The notes below the pieces were generated by a model. The model saw only the letters and a program-made list of their open reading frames with translations, was not told the DNA's origin and ran no database searches. Below, in pieces: positions 46,411 through 55,357 of a stretch of DNA of 64,000 bases (the stretch's first letter is position 1; each line of letters starts with the position of its first letter). Made by a program: the position numbers and the translations under genes. Source of the stretch: Hoyosella levis (lineage in GTDB: Bacteria; Actinomycetota; Actinomycetes; Mycobacteriales; Mycobacteriaceae); assembly GCF_026008515.1 (NCBI RefSeq), contig NZ_BQYM01000006.1:62001-126000 (forward strand), written 5' to 3'.

Positions 46411-49400
46411 CGGATGGAACGCACCCCCCTGACGGATCCGAGACCGGGCAGGACCGGCCCCGCACGCCCCGGGCACCGTGGGAGCGTTTCCCCCGATCGC
46501 TTCATCGCGAGCGGAGCACCGGTGCGCCGGGCCCTCGCATGACGGACCCGGGCAGGCGCGCGACCCCAGCCGGACGCAGCTTCCCACCCCTGCCCGTGGA
46601 CATGACCGGCGGGTCGCCGATACAGCCCGCGGATCCTGACCAATCAACAAACCCGCAGACCAGAAGCATGCCCGCGAAGATGCCCGAGGTCGGCGCCGGG
46701 CAGGGAGCAGGGACCAGCAACGCGACATCGCGGCATGACCAGGCCGACACCACCATGATGCGCAACACCGGCTCGATGGCCGTTCCGACGATGATCAGCC
46801 GCGGCACCGGATTCCTGCGCACCGTGCTCATCGCCGCTGTGCTCGGCACTTTTGTCGGTGACGCTTTCACCATCGCCAACGTATTGCCGAACCTCGTGGA
46901 GCAGCTCGTGCTCGGCGCGGTGCTCGCCGCGGTGGTCGTGCCCATGCTGGTGCGGGCCGAGCACGAGGACAGCGATGGGGGAGAGCGGTTCACCCGGCAA
47001 TTGCTCACCCTCGCCACGACGATCCTCCTCGGGGCAACGGTGGTCGCCATGGCCACCGCCCCGTTCCTCGTCTCGTTGATGCTCAACCGTGGTAGCTCCG
47101 TGGTGGACCGGGGACTGACCGAGGCGCTCGCGTATCTCCTGCTTCCGCAGATCCTCTTCTATGGCCTCACCGCTGTCTTCGCCGCGATCCTCAATACCCG
47201 TGGGATCTTCGCGCCCGGGGCCTGGGCACCGGTGGCCAACAACATCATCGCCATCGCGACGCTCGGCGGCTTCTACCTGATCTGGCGGGATCCGAGCAAC
47301 ATGTCGACCGCCGCCGTCCTGTTCCTGGGCATCGGCACCACGCTCGGCGTGGTCGCGCAGGCGATGGTCCTGCTTCCGAGCATTCGTCGCGCCAAAGTGC
47401 CCATCCGCCCGCTGTGGGGCCTCGATCCGCGATTCAAGAAGTTCGGCAGCATGGCCGCGGCCATCGTGGTGTATGTCGCGATCAGCCAGGTCGGCTTCGT
47501 GGTCACCTACAACGTGGCATCTGGCTCGAGCGAGGGCGCGGCGCTGATCTACAACATCGTGTGGCTGCTGCTCCAGGTGCCCTATGGGGTGCTCGGCGTG
47601 GCCGTGCTCACCGCGATCATGCCCCGCATGAGCCGCAATGCTGCCCAGCAGGATGGCCAGGCGGTGATCTCCGACCTGACCATGGCGACCCGCATGACGA
47701 TGGCCGCGATGATCCCCGTGATCACTGTGATGACGGTGGCGAGCACACCCATCTCGCTGGTGCTGTTCCAGTACGGAAACTTCGGCACCGACGATGCCGC
47801 CATGCTGGCCGACACCTTGTCCCTCGCCGCGTTCTCCCTCGTGCCGTATGCCCTCGTGCTGCTGCACCTGCGCGTCTTCTATGCAAGCAGCGATGGCTGG
47901 ACGCCCACGTGGATCGTCATCGGCATCACGGCCGTCAAGGTCGGGCTTTCGCTGCTCGCTCCGCGATTGGCGAACGACCCCAGCCAGGTCGTGGCGTTCC
48001 TGCATTTCGCGAACGGGGCTGGTTTCGTGGCGGGGGCCATCGTGGGCGCGGCGCTGCTGCGCCGCCGGCTGGGCCCCCTCCGCCTGCGCTATACCTTCAG
48101 CTCGATGTTCATGGTGTTCGCTGCGTCCATGGCCGGCGCGGCCGCCTACTTCGGATACCTGATACTCCGCAGGTTCATCGTTCCGCTCGACTTCCTGGGG
48201 CGATTCAATGCCTGGATCGATCTGATCGCGGCCACCGTGCTGATCCTAGGGGTCTCCTACGCCATCCTCTACAAGCTGGGAGTGCCAGAAGTAGAAGTTG
48301 TCTTCGGAGCGCTCGGCAGGGTCGCGGGCAAGCTGCGGAGGGGCGCGGGCACCCCTGCGGGCGCCCCGGCAAGCGCAACCAAGGACGAATCGCCGGACGC
48401 TCCGGAGCAGCGCGCCGGGATTGCCGCTAACCTGTCGTACTCTGGCCCCGAGCACTCTGTTTCGCATGGGCACCGCGACGCAACCGGCGACGTGTCACCT
48501 GGTCTGACTGAAGGAAAGAGAATGAACGACGCCTCGGAAACCTTGACCGACCCTGACACCGGCAGTCACGACGATGCGGGCTCGGGCCCATCCCACGGCA
48601 GGCGGCCCCGGCTCACGCCCGGCACGATAGTCGCGGGTGGCCGCTATCGCCTCCTCGAGGAGCATGGCCGCGCGCGCGGCCTGTTCTTCTGGCAGGCACA
48701 GGACCTCAAGCTCGAGCGCGATGTCGCGTTGACCTTTGTCATGGCTCCGGCATCCGATGACGCGGAGACCGACGAGGCCGAGAGCCATGATGCCCTGCTG
48801 TCGCGGACACTGCGCCTCGCCCGCATCGATTCGCCCGGCGTCGCCCGGGTGCTCGATGTGGTCAAGGGGCGCGCCGGGGGCATTGTCATCTCGGAGTGGA
48901 CGCTGGGGCAGCCATTGCGCGAGATCGCCGACAGCAAGCCTGCCGCTGTAGGAGCCGCGCGCGCGGTGCGCGCGCTCGCCGCGGCCGCGGAGGCGGCGCA
49001 CCGATCAGGCACGGCGCTGTCCATCGATCATCCCGACCGCATCCGCATCAATACGGCGGGCGACGCGGTGCTCGCGTTCCCGGGCACGGCGGCCGATGCC
49101 GATCAGACGCGTGATGTCCATGGCCTCGGCGCTGCCCTGTACGCGCTCGTCACGGGGTTCTGGCCGCTCGCCGAGCCCGGGGATGCCCTCCTCGTCCGAG
49201 GCCGGGCTGCCGGGGCCGAGTTCGCTCAGCCAGGCACGAGCATCGGCGGGCTCCCGGCACCCGAGCTCGATGGCGAGGGACGCCCGACGGATCCACGTAG
49301 CCTCCGGGCGGGGGTTCCCTATGAGATCTCGGCGGTCGCGCTGCGGGCACTGCATCCGAGCAGCGGGATCCGCACGGCCGCTACTGTGCACCAGATCCTC

Positions 49401-50165
49401 GACCAGGCAACCATGGCGGATCAATCGACCGACATGATCCCCGTCATCCGCGCCACCCAGGCCAATGTGCGGCCCCGCGCGGTCCGGATCAAGCCCCAGT
49501 CGATCCTGATGACCCCGGAGGAGCGGCGCAAGCGGTCCCGCCGTGTGGTGCTGGTGCTGTCACTGCTGGCTATCGCGACCGTGGTGATCCTGTCGATCGC
49601 AGCGACGCAGCTGACCAAGGCACTGATGGATGGGACCAGCACGCCGGTGCAGCGGCAACCGCTCGGGTTCACAGCCGAGCCGCGCGTCCCGGGCCCCGAT
49701 CAGGCGGACGGGGGGCGCTCCGTATCGTTCCAGGTCACCCCGAACGAGGTGACGGTGTATTCGCCCCAGCAGCAGCCAGACAACCCCGGGACCGCGGATA
49801 GTGCCGTCGACGGAGACCCGAGCACCTCGTGGTCGACCTCCGAGTATCTCCAGCAGTTCCCGGCTTTCAAGAACGGGGTCGGACTGGTCCTCGCCTTCAA
49901 CGATGAGTACGGGTTCTCGGAGGTCGAGCTCGAGACGACTCGTCCTGGGTCACGGATCGAGATCCGAGTGGCCGACGAGGCTGATCCCGTGCTCGAGGAC
50001 ACGGTTGTGGTTGGCTCCACGGTGCTCGAGGAGGAATCGACAACGCTCACGCTGGATCCGGCCGCGCGCGGCCAGTACCTCCTCGTATGGATCGATCAGC
50101 TCAGCGATGCCGAAGGCCGCTTGCAGGCGGACATCAGCGAGATCGAAGTGACTGCGCAGCAATAG
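46407..50165 (+). CDS. murJ: MurJ lipid II flippase fused to pseudokinase and sugar-binding-like domain
   Basis: 1252 residues in four parts. (1) A Pro-rich, disordered N-terminus of about 115 residues. (2) The MurJ/MviN flippase, about 120-640, fourteen membrane segments (SRGTGFLRTVLIAAVLG, NILNTRG-like AILNTRGIFAPGAWAPV). (3) A protein-kinase-like domain, about 720-990 (GGRYRLLEEHGRARGLFFWQAQD); it lacks an HRD motif, so a pseudokinase. (4) A helix near 1055 and an extracytoplasmic discoidin-like domain (AVDGDPSTSWSTSEYLQQ). The same architecture is known in mycobacterial MviN (Rv3910), where the pseudokinase binds FhaA. ATG overlaps the DUF6049 stop. Confidence 0.95.
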   Translation: MTDGTHPPDGSETGQDRPRTPRAPWERFPRSLHRERSTGAPGPRMTDPGRRATPAGRSFPPLPVDMTGGSPIQPADPDQSTNPQTRSMPAKMPEVGAGQGAGTSNATSRHDQADTTMMRNTGSMAVPTMISRGTGFLRTVLIAAVLGTFVGDAFTIANVLPNLVEQLVLGAVLAAVVVPMLVRAEHEDSDGGERFTRQLLTLATTILLGATVVAMATAPFLVSLMLNRGSSVVDRGLTEALAYLLLPQILFYGLTAVFAAILNTRGIFAPGAWAPVANNIIAIATLGGFYLIWRDPSNMSTAAVLFLGIGTTLGVVAQAMVLLPSIRRAKVPIRPLWGLDPRFKKFGSMAAAIVVYVAISQVGFVVTYNVASGSSEGAALIYNIVWLLLQVPYGVLGVAVLTAIMPRMSRNAAQQDGQAVISDLTMATRMTMAAMIPVITVMTVASTPISLVLFQYGNFGTDDAAMLADTLSLAAFSLVPYALVLLHLRVFYASSDGWTPTWIVIGITAVKVGLSLLAPRLANDPSQVVAFLHFANGAGFVAGAIVGAALLRRRLGPLRLRYTFSSMFMVFAASMAGAAAYFGYLILRRFIVPLDFLGRFNAWIDLIAATVLILGVSYAILYKLGVPEVEVVFGALGRVAGKLRRGAGTPAGAPASATKDESPDAPEQRAGIAANLSYSGPEHSVSHGHRDATGDVSPGLTEGKRMNDASETLTDPDTGSHDDAGSGPSHGRRPRLTPGTIVAGGRYRLLEEHGRARGLFFWQAQDLKLERDVALTFVMAPASDDAETDEAESHDALLSRTLRLARIDSPGVARVLDVVKGRAGGIVISEWTLGQPLREIADSKPAAVGAARAVRALAAAAEAAHRSGTALSIDHPDRIRINTAGDAVLAFPGTAADADQTRDVHGLGAALYALVTGFWPLAEPGDALLVRGRAAGAEFAQPGTSIGGLPAPELDGEGRPTDPRSLRAGVPYEISAVALRALHPSSGIRTAATVHQILDQATMADQSTDMIPVIRATQANVRPRAVRIKPQSILMTPEERRKRSRRVVLVLSLLAIATVVILSIAATQLTKALMDGTSTPVQRQPLGFTAEPRVPGPDQADGGRSVSFQVTPNEVTVYSPQQQPDNPGTADSAVDGDPSTSWSTSEYLQQFPAFKNGVGLVLAFNDEYGFSEVELETTRPGSRIEIRVADEADPVLEDTVVVGSTVLEEESTTLTLDPAARGQYLLVWIDQLSDAEGRLQADISEIEVTAQQ

Positions 50166-50179
50166 TTCCCGTGTTCCTG

Positions 50180-50213
50180 CTCGGGCCCTCCCACGTGGGG
50201 GGCCCGAGCGCTT
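50180..50213 (+). terminator. Terminator after murJ
   Basis: CTCGGGCCC (50180-50188) pairs with GGGCCCGAG (50200-50208), the stem extends inward (CCCAC/GTGGG) and is followed by CGCTTTTG. It separates the murJ operon from sigM. Confidence 0.8.
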
Positions 50214-50260
50214 TTGCGGGGCTATGCACGCCTCGACTCGTGCATGGCCCCGCTTCGCGA

Positions 50261-50266
50261 TATTCT
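50261..50266 (+). promoter_or_regulatory. -10 box of a probable leaderless promoter (sigM)
   Basis: TATTCT, then exactly 6 nt, then GTG at 50273 in the sigM frame. It lies just past the murJ terminator. Confidence 0.5.
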
Positions 50267-50272
50267 GGTGCT

Positions 50273-50875
50273 GTGCGACACACAAGGGGGGTCGCCACGT
50301 CCGCGATGTCGGATAGGGAATTGATTGCCGCACATGTGTCGGGGGACACTCAGGCTTTCGCTGAACTTATCCATCGTCATCAGCGGTACTTGTGGCGAGT
50401 GGCGAAGAGAACAAGTTATTGCGACGAGGACGCGGCCGATGCATTGCAGGAGGCCATGCTCTCGGCCTTCCGCATGGCCGCGGGATACCGGGCGGATGCT
50501 GCTGTGCGCAGCTGGCTGCACCGCATCGTGGTCAATTCCTGCCTCGACCGCATGCGCCGGAACCGGGTTCGTCCTGCGATTCCGCTCAATGCATCGATCG
50601 TGGACCATGTGGGGTTGGTGGAGGGCCCGCATTCCGGCGATGATGTTGCCGAGGCCATCGATCGCGCGTTGATGCTGCTTCCAGCGGAGCAGCGCGCGGC
50701 CGTGGTCACCGTGGACGTGGAGGGGTACCCGGTGGCCGAGGCGGCGGAGGTGCTCGGGATTCCGATTGGCACGGTGAAGAGCCGCTGCGCCCGTGGAAGG
50801 TTGAAGCTTGCAGAAATTCTTTCGGAGTTTCATCCGGAACGGAACCGATCAGCGTTCCCGCGCGTCAATACATAG
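50273..50875 (+). CDS. sigM: ECF sigma factor, SigM-like
   Basis: About 200 residues with sigma-70 region 2 (about 20-90, YLWRVAKRTSYCDEDAADALQEAMLSAFR, ALRSWLHRIV-like AVRSWLHRIVVNSCLDRMRR) and region 4 (LPAEQRAAVVTVDVEGYPVAEAAEVLGIPIGTVKSRCARGRLKL). Position between murJ and a membrane-anchored protein and before trxBA matches mycobacterial sigM (Rv3911). Start GTG 50273 would be leaderless; ATG 50306 has AAGGGG only 14 nt away. It controls envelope or stress genes; the anti-sigma gene follows. Confidence 0.9.
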   Translation: MRHTRGVATSAMSDRELIAAHVSGDTQAFAELIHRHQRYLWRVAKRTSYCDEDAADALQEAMLSAFRMAAGYRADAAVRSWLHRIVVNSCLDRMRRNRVRPAIPLNASIVDHVGLVEGPHSGDDVAEAIDRALMLLPAEQRAAVVTVDVEGYPVAEAAEVLGIPIGTVKSRCARGRLKLAEILSEFHPERNRSAFPRVNT

Positions 50876-50876
50876 T

Positions 50877-51689
50877 GTGGTGAACAAGAACCAGGCACGC
50901 CCAGCTTCGTCACCAGGAGGTGGATCGCTGCCAACCCGGACACAACGGGAACCAGTCCTTCCCGAGCCGCCCTATGACCGGCAGCTGATCAGCGAACTGC
51001 ATGCTGGCGTGCTTGCCGGACCTACTGCGTCGCATATCCGGGACCGGCTGCACCTCGACCCCGAGGCCTGCGCCTTCCTCGGCGAGCTCGACGAGGTGCA
51101 GCAGATGCTCGGTCAGCTCTCGCCGGACCATCCCGGAAGCGGAGCGAGGGGCGATGATCTGCCCGCGCACCTGTCCCGGCAGCTCGACTCGACGCTGGCT
51201 GAAGCGGCGCGCGAGCGCGACAGGGCACCCCGGGATCCGCGGCGGCCGCGGGGGAATGGATCTTATCGCTACGTGGTCGCTGCGGTCGCCTGCGCTGCCG
51301 CTGTCGCGGGCATGATGGTGCTGTCACCCCGGATCAGCGATCTCCTCGGCACCTCGGGCGATGCCACTACTCCGCCGGGCGCCAGTACCACGGGCCCGTG
51401 GGGGTTCGAGAATCGCGGACAGGAGCCGGGGCAGGAAAGTGCTGGGCTGCTCGCGGGGGAGCGGTTGCACCGGTGCCTCGAGGCGGCGGGACTGCCGCGC
51501 AGCATCGAGGTGATCGGTGTCGAGGCGATCCGACCTACGGATGGTCCCAGGGAAGGATCTCCTGCCAGGTTTCGGGTGCTAGTGCCCGCTCCGTCAGGAG
51601 CAGGGATGCTCGTCCTGAGCATCGAAAGTGGTTGCGGCCCCAACGAGACAGGAATCCTCGACAAGCAGGTGGTCGGCGCGCCCGGGTAG
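50877..51689 (+). CDS. Probable anti-sigma factor for SigM (Rv3912-like)
   Basis: About 270 residues. A cytoplasmic N-terminal part (about 30-125, including ISELHAGVLAGPTASHIRDRL) is followed by one membrane helix (YVVAAVACAAAVAGMMVL, about 145-163) and an extracytoplasmic part with two cysteines (HRCLEAAG, ESGCGPN). The topology and the place right after sigM fit an anti-sigma factor; sequence signatures (a zinc HxxxCxxC) are absent, so it is not a ZAS-type. GTG 50877 starts 1 nt after the sigM stop; start uncertain because the frame is open upstream. Confidence 0.75.
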   Translation: MVNKNQARPASSPGGGSLPTRTQREPVLPEPPYDRQLISELHAGVLAGPTASHIRDRLHLDPEACAFLGELDEVQQMLGQLSPDHPGSGARGDDLPAHLSRQLDSTLAEAARERDRAPRDPRRPRGNGSYRYVVAAVACAAAVAGMMVLSPRISDLLGTSGDATTPPGASTTGPWGFENRGQEPGQESAGLLAGERLHRCLEAAGLPRSIEVIGVEAIRPTDGPREGSPARFRVLVPAPSGAGMLVLSIESGCGPNETGILDKQVVGAPG

Positions 51690-51714
51690 TAGCTGCAGGG
51701 CAGTAGCTGCAGGG
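51688..51714. repeat. Tandem 13-bp direct repeat at the anti-sigma gene end
   Basis: AGTAGCTGCAGGG occurs at 51688-51700 and 51702-51714. The first copy contains the stop codon of the anti-sigma gene. Confidence 0.7.
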
Positions 51715-51735
51715 GACGCGCATGAAATGTCCCCT
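51711..51735 (+). terminator. Hairpin after the sigM operon
   Basis: AGGGGAC (51711-51717) and GTCCCCT (51729-51735) form a perfect 7-bp stem; a competing stem CCCCT/AGGGG lies at 51731-51744. Probably ends sigM-anti-sigma transcription. Confidence 0.5.
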
Positions 51736-51762
51736 GAATAGGGGGCGCATCTTCGGATATTT

Positions 51763-51781
51763 CGGACTTGTCCGGTATTTT
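51763..51781 (+). promoter_or_regulatory. Operator-like palindrome plus -10 box at the TetR gene
   Basis: CGGAC-TT-GTCCG (51763-51774) sits directly upstream of TATTTT (51776-51781). The TATTTT is 7 nt before the ATG. The repressor would bind over its own promoter. Confidence 0.5.
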
Positions 51782-51788
51782 GTGAGGT

Positions 51789-52526
51789 ATGGCACAACAC
51801 GCCGGGGAAGGCCACAGTCCGCTTGCGACTGATCCGTCCGCGCTGCAGCTCGCGCGGCAACCAACCGATGCACGGCGCCGCCGGGGCCGCCCGGCAATGG
51901 TGACCAGCGAACAGATCACAGCTGCCGCGCTGGAGATGGGCGTCGCGGCGATCACCATGACCTCCGTCGCCCAGCGTCTCGGCGTCAACCATGCCACGCT
52001 GTACCGATATGTCAGCGGTCGTGATGATCTCGTTCGCAATGCCATCGACCGGGCCGTGACCCTTGCTGAGTTTCCCGAGCAATGCGAGGACTGGCAAGCC
52101 TTCCTCCGCGAGACAGCGCACGCCCTCTTCGACATGTGTGACGCCTACCCGGGCATCGCCACCGAGCTAGCCGCCGGCACCTACTCGCCGATGATCCTGC
52201 AGCGTGGCGCCACCCTGATGGCGTGCCTCACCAGGATGGCGTTCAGCCCCACCGACGCCGTCCTCGCCCTGGACCTCGTGACAGGGCTGGTCATCGATCA
52301 TTGCCGCCGGGCCGAGCAGATGGACGGTCGCGTACCCTCGGCCTCCATGCCGTCGCGCTCCGAGCTTGCCCAATCCTGGCCGCGGGTGGAGCCGGAGCAC
52401 GAGGAATCCATGCAAGACACCCTTGATGCGGGGCAGCAGGCAATCGCGCAGCGCCCGCGCGACTGGTTCGATCGCAAGCTGCGGATCGCCCTCTCTGGCA
52501 TTGCTGCCGAGCTCGCGCCGCGCTGA
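51789..52526 (+). CDS. TetR-family transcriptional regulator
   Basis: 245 residues. The N-terminal helix-turn-helix is about 38-85 (VTSEQITAAALEMGVAAITMTSVAQRLGVNHATLYRYVSGRDDLVRNAI). The C-terminal part is the usual helical ligand-binding domain. ATG at 51789 has TATTTT 7 nt before it and a palindrome further up, so autoregulation and a leaderless message are inferred. No efflux or enzyme gene adjoins; the target is unknown. Confidence 0.92.
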   Translation: MAQHAGEGHSPLATDPSALQLARQPTDARRRRGRPAMVTSEQITAAALEMGVAAITMTSVAQRLGVNHATLYRYVSGRDDLVRNAIDRAVTLAEFPEQCEDWQAFLRETAHALFDMCDAYPGIATELAAGTYSPMILQRGATLMACLTRMAFSPTDAVLALDLVTGLVIDHCRRAEQMDGRVPSASMPSRSELAQSWPRVEPEHEESMQDTLDAGQQAIAQRPRDWFDRKLRIALSGIAAELAPR

Positions 52527-52559
52527 CACGGACAAAGGCACCGATTGGTGCCTGCATCC

Positions 52560-52586
52560 GGGAACAACCCCGATTAGCCTTGTGTT
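52560..52586 (+). promoter_or_regulatory. Sigma-H/SigR-type promoter of trxB-trxA
   Basis: GGGAACA (52560-52566) and GTT (52584-52586) separated by 17 nt match the thiol-stress sigma consensus (GGAAY-N17/18-GTT). The start codon lies about 60 nt downstream. Thioredoxin operons are classical targets of this sigma factor. Confidence 0.65.
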
Positions 52587-52649
52587 GTCACACAGCAGAA
52601 GGGGTTCACCACGGGCACGCCGCGGTGGACGCGATCAGGGAAGGCCCGA

Positions 52650-53648
52650 ATGACTACAGCCGAAGCCAGCGCACAGAGCACGGAAACCGATGTCCATGAT
52701 GTCATCATCGTCGGATCCGGACCGGCCGGATACACCGCGGCCGTCTACACCGCGCGGGCGCAGCTAGCGCCCCTGCAGTTCGAGGGAACGCAGTTCGGTG
52801 GGGCCCTGATGACGACTACCGAGGTGGAGAACTTCCCCGGATTCCAGGAAGGAATCATGGGGCCAAGCCTGATGGACGAGATGCGCGAGCAGGCCAAGCG
52901 ATTCGGCACCGACATCCGCACCGAGGATGTATCCGAGATCAACCTCGAGGGCGAGATCAAGACCGTCACCGCCGGGGGAGTGGAGCACAAGGCCCGCGCT
53001 GTCATCCTTGCCATGGGCGCGGCCGCCCGCTACCTCGGTGTTCCCGGGGAGGAGCGCCTTCTCGGGCGCGGCGTCAGCTCCTGCGCCACCTGCGACGGGT
53101 TCTTCTTCCGCGACCAGGACATCGCTGTCATCGGCGGCGGCGATTCCGCGATGGAGGAGGCTACCTTCCTCACCCGCTTCGCACGGAGCGTGACCGTCGT
53201 GCACCGTCGCGAGGAGTTCCGTGCCTCCCGGATCATGCTCGAGCGCGCCCGCGACAACGAGAAGATCAGCTTCGTCACCAATGCCCGCGTGGACGAGATG
53301 CTTGGCGACAAGAGCGTCAGCGGTCTACGCATCACCGACACCGTCACCGGCGAGCAGCGTGACCTGCCGGTCACGGGCGTTTTCGTGGCGATCGGGCATG
53401 ATCCGCGCAGTGAGCTCGTGCGCGGGCAGGTCGCGCTCGATGACGCCGGCTATGTTGCAGTCTCGTCCCCGTCCACGGCCACCTCGCTACCAGGAGTCTT
53501 CGCCGCCGGCGACCTCGTGGACCACACCTATCGGCAAGCGATCACAGCCGCGGGCACTGGATGCGCCGCCGCGATCGATGCGGAGCGCTGGCTTGCCGAG
53601 CATGCTCCATCCACCCCCGTCACCGCCTCCGCTGTCGCCGCAACGTAG
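52650..53648 (+). CDS. trxB: Thioredoxin-disulfide reductase
   Basis: 332 residues. FAD motif [14 protein letters not shown], the redox pair CATC (C145, C148) in [11 protein letters not shown], the NADPH motif [11 protein letters not shown] and the FAD-binding [15 protein letters not shown] are all present. It passes electrons from NADPH to TrxA, encoded 18 bp downstream. ATG with GGAAGG upstream. A sigma-H-type promoter lies before it. Confidence 0.98.
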   Translation: MTTAEASAQSTETDVHDVIIVGSGPAGYTAAVYTARAQLAPLQFEGTQFGGALMTTTEVENFPGFQEGIMGPSLMDEMREQAKRFGTDIRTEDVSEINLEGEIKTVTAGGVEHKARAVILAMGAAARYLGVPGEERLLGRGVSSCATCDGFFFRDQDIAVIGGGDSAMEEATFLTRFARSVTVVHRREEFRASRIMLERARDNEKISFVTNARVDEMLGDKSVSGLRITDTVTGEQRDLPVTGVFVAIGHDPRSELVRGQVALDDAGYVAVSSPSTATSLPGVFAAGDLVDHTYRQAITAAGTGCAAAIDAERWLAEHAPSTPVTASAVAAT

Positions 53649-53666
53649 GAACAGGAAAGGTCATTC

Positions 53667-53987
53667 ATGTCCACCATCACCGTCACCGACTCATCATTCG
53701 CTGATGACGTCCTCAAGAGCGACAAGCCCGTGCTCGTGGATTTCTGGGCGACCTGGTGCGGACCCTGCCGAATGGTCGCCCCCGTGCTCGAGGAGATCTC
53801 CCGGGAGAAGGCGGAGCAGCTCACGATCGCTAAGGTCGATATCGATGCCAACCAGGCGATTGCGCGCGACTTCCAGATCCTCTCGATCCCGACCATGATC
53901 CTTTTCAAGGGCGGAAAGCCGGTTTCCACGATCGTGGGCGCGAAGTCAAAGGCTGCCCTGCTCAAGGAGATCGAAAACCACCTGTAG
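53667..53987 (+). CDS. trxA: Thioredoxin
   Basis: 106 residues with the active site WCGPC (C31, C34), the cis-proline segment SIPTMILFKGG and the standard fold start FADDVLKSDKPVLVDFWA. Reduces protein disulfides; partner of TrxB in the same operon. ATG with GGAAAGG upstream. Confidence 0.98.
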   Translation: MSTITVTDSSFADDVLKSDKPVLVDFWATWCGPCRMVAPVLEEISREKAEQLTIAKVDIDANQAIARDFQILSIPTMILFKGGKPVSTIVGAKSKAALLKEIENHL

Positions 53988-54019
53988 TTTCTCTGCCGGG
54001 AGCACCGACCAAGTAGGAT

Positions 54020-54053
54020 GATTCGTGGGGGCGCGGCTGTGCCTCCACGAATC
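54020..54053 (+). terminator. Hairpin between trxA and cwlM
   Basis: GATTCGTGGGGGC (54020-54032) pairs with GCCTCCACGAATC (54041-54053), 12 of 13 positions Watson-Crick and one G-T pair, 8-nt loop, 33 nt past trxA. Terminator or leader hairpin; no U-run. Confidence 0.5.
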
Positions 54054-54166
54054 GCTGCTGACCGTGTGCTGGGCTGCCGACGCGAGGACTCCCGTGCATT
54101 GCCACTGGCCGTGGTGCCGGGCTTCGCGTCGCGGACCAGCGCGCTCCCGAGAAAGAGGCCCGCGGT

Positions 54167-55336
54167 ATGCACAATCTTCGGCTAGGAGATTCTGGCCCAG
54201 CTGTGGCCGAGGCTCGATTGCGCCTCGTGAGCCTCGGTTTCCTGCACGACGATGGTGATCTGGAAGAAGCACGGTCCATCTTCGACTCCGTGCTCGATAC
54301 CGCGGTCCGCGCGTTTCAGCAGCAGCGCGGCCTTCTCGTCGACGGCATCGTCGGCAAAGCGACCTCGCGAGCTCTCCAGGAAGCTGGCTATCGGCTTGGC
54401 GCCCGGATCCTCGCCTACCACGTCTCTGCCCCTCAGTTCGGCGATGACGTCGCCGCGCTGCAGACGCGCCTGCAGGATCTCGGCTTCTACACCGACATGA
54501 TCGACGGGTACTTCGGTCCAGGAACACACAGTGCCTTGAGCTCGTACCAGCGCGAGTTCGGCCTCGTTGTCGATGGCATCTGCGGGCCCGAGACGCTGCG
54601 CTCTCTCGAGATGCTGGGCGCACGGGTGACGGGTGGATCGCCCCACGCGATCCTGGCTGAGGAAGTCGTGCGGCAATCAGGCCCGAAGCTCCGCAACAAG
54701 CGCATCATCATTGACCCAGGCCTCGGCGGCGATACGACAGGCATCACCGTCGACGGGCCGCGTGGTCCACTGACCGAGGCCGAGATCCTGTGGGATCTCG
54801 CCAACCGGATCGAGGGTCGCATGGGCGCGACCGGCATGGAGACCTTTCTCAGCCGCCCGCGTGGCAAGTGCCCCTCCGTGATGGACCGGGCGGAGATGGC
54901 GAACAGCTTGAACGCTGACCTGATCATCTCGCTGCAATGCGCGCGCAGTGATTCCGCCACGGCGAAGGGCGTAGCAACATTTCACTACGGTGTTCCCAAT
55001 GGCTCGGAGTCAACGATCGGCGCGGTGCTCGCGGGCTTCCTGCAGCGTGAGATCGTGGCGCGGACGGGGATGCTCGATTGCCGCTCGCATGGGCGCAGCT
55101 GGGACATCCTGCGCCTGACGCGCATGCCGGCCGTACAGATCGACGTTGGATATGTCACTAGTCCCGAGGACCTCGCGATGCTGGCCGACCCCCGGATGCG
55201 CGATGTCATTGCCGAGGGCGTGGTGGTCGCGGTGAAGCGGCTGTACCTGCTCGGCAAGGACGATCAGCCGACCGGGACATTCACTTTTGCCGAGCTTCTC
55301 GCGCACGAGCTCGCTGTCGAGGGTCGCAGCGAGTAG
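54167..55336 (+). CDS. cwlM: CwlM-like protein: two peptidoglycan-binding domains and an amidase_3 fold
   Basis: 389 residues. Two PG-binding-1 repeats (about 4-70 and 85-150: VRAFQQQRGLLVDGIVG, LSSYQREFGLVVDGICG), then an N-acetylmuramoyl-L-alanine-amidase-3 fold (about 175-370). The first zinc ligand is missing: the segment reads IIIDPGLGG instead of DPGHGG. In mycobacteria CwlM is a cytoplasmic regulator of MurA with no amidase activity, so this is probably regulatory too. No signal peptide is visible. ATG with GAAAGAGG 8 nt upstream. Confidence 0.93.
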   Translation: MHNLRLGDSGPAVAEARLRLVSLGFLHDDGDLEEARSIFDSVLDTAVRAFQQQRGLLVDGIVGKATSRALQEAGYRLGARILAYHVSAPQFGDDVAALQTRLQDLGFYTDMIDGYFGPGTHSALSSYQREFGLVVDGICGPETLRSLEMLGARVTGGSPHAILAEEVVRQSGPKLRNKRIIIDPGLGGDTTGITVDGPRGPLTEAEILWDLANRIEGRMGATGMETFLSRPRGKCPSVMDRAEMANSLNADLIISLQCARSDSATAKGVATFHYGVPNGSESTIGAVLAGFLQREIVARTGMLDCRSHGRSWDILRLTRMPAVQIDVGYVTSPEDLAMLADPRMRDVIAEGVVVAVKRLYLLGKDDQPTGTFTFAELLAHELAVEGRSE

Positions 55337-55357
55337 TCGGGCCTATTGCTCGAGCCA

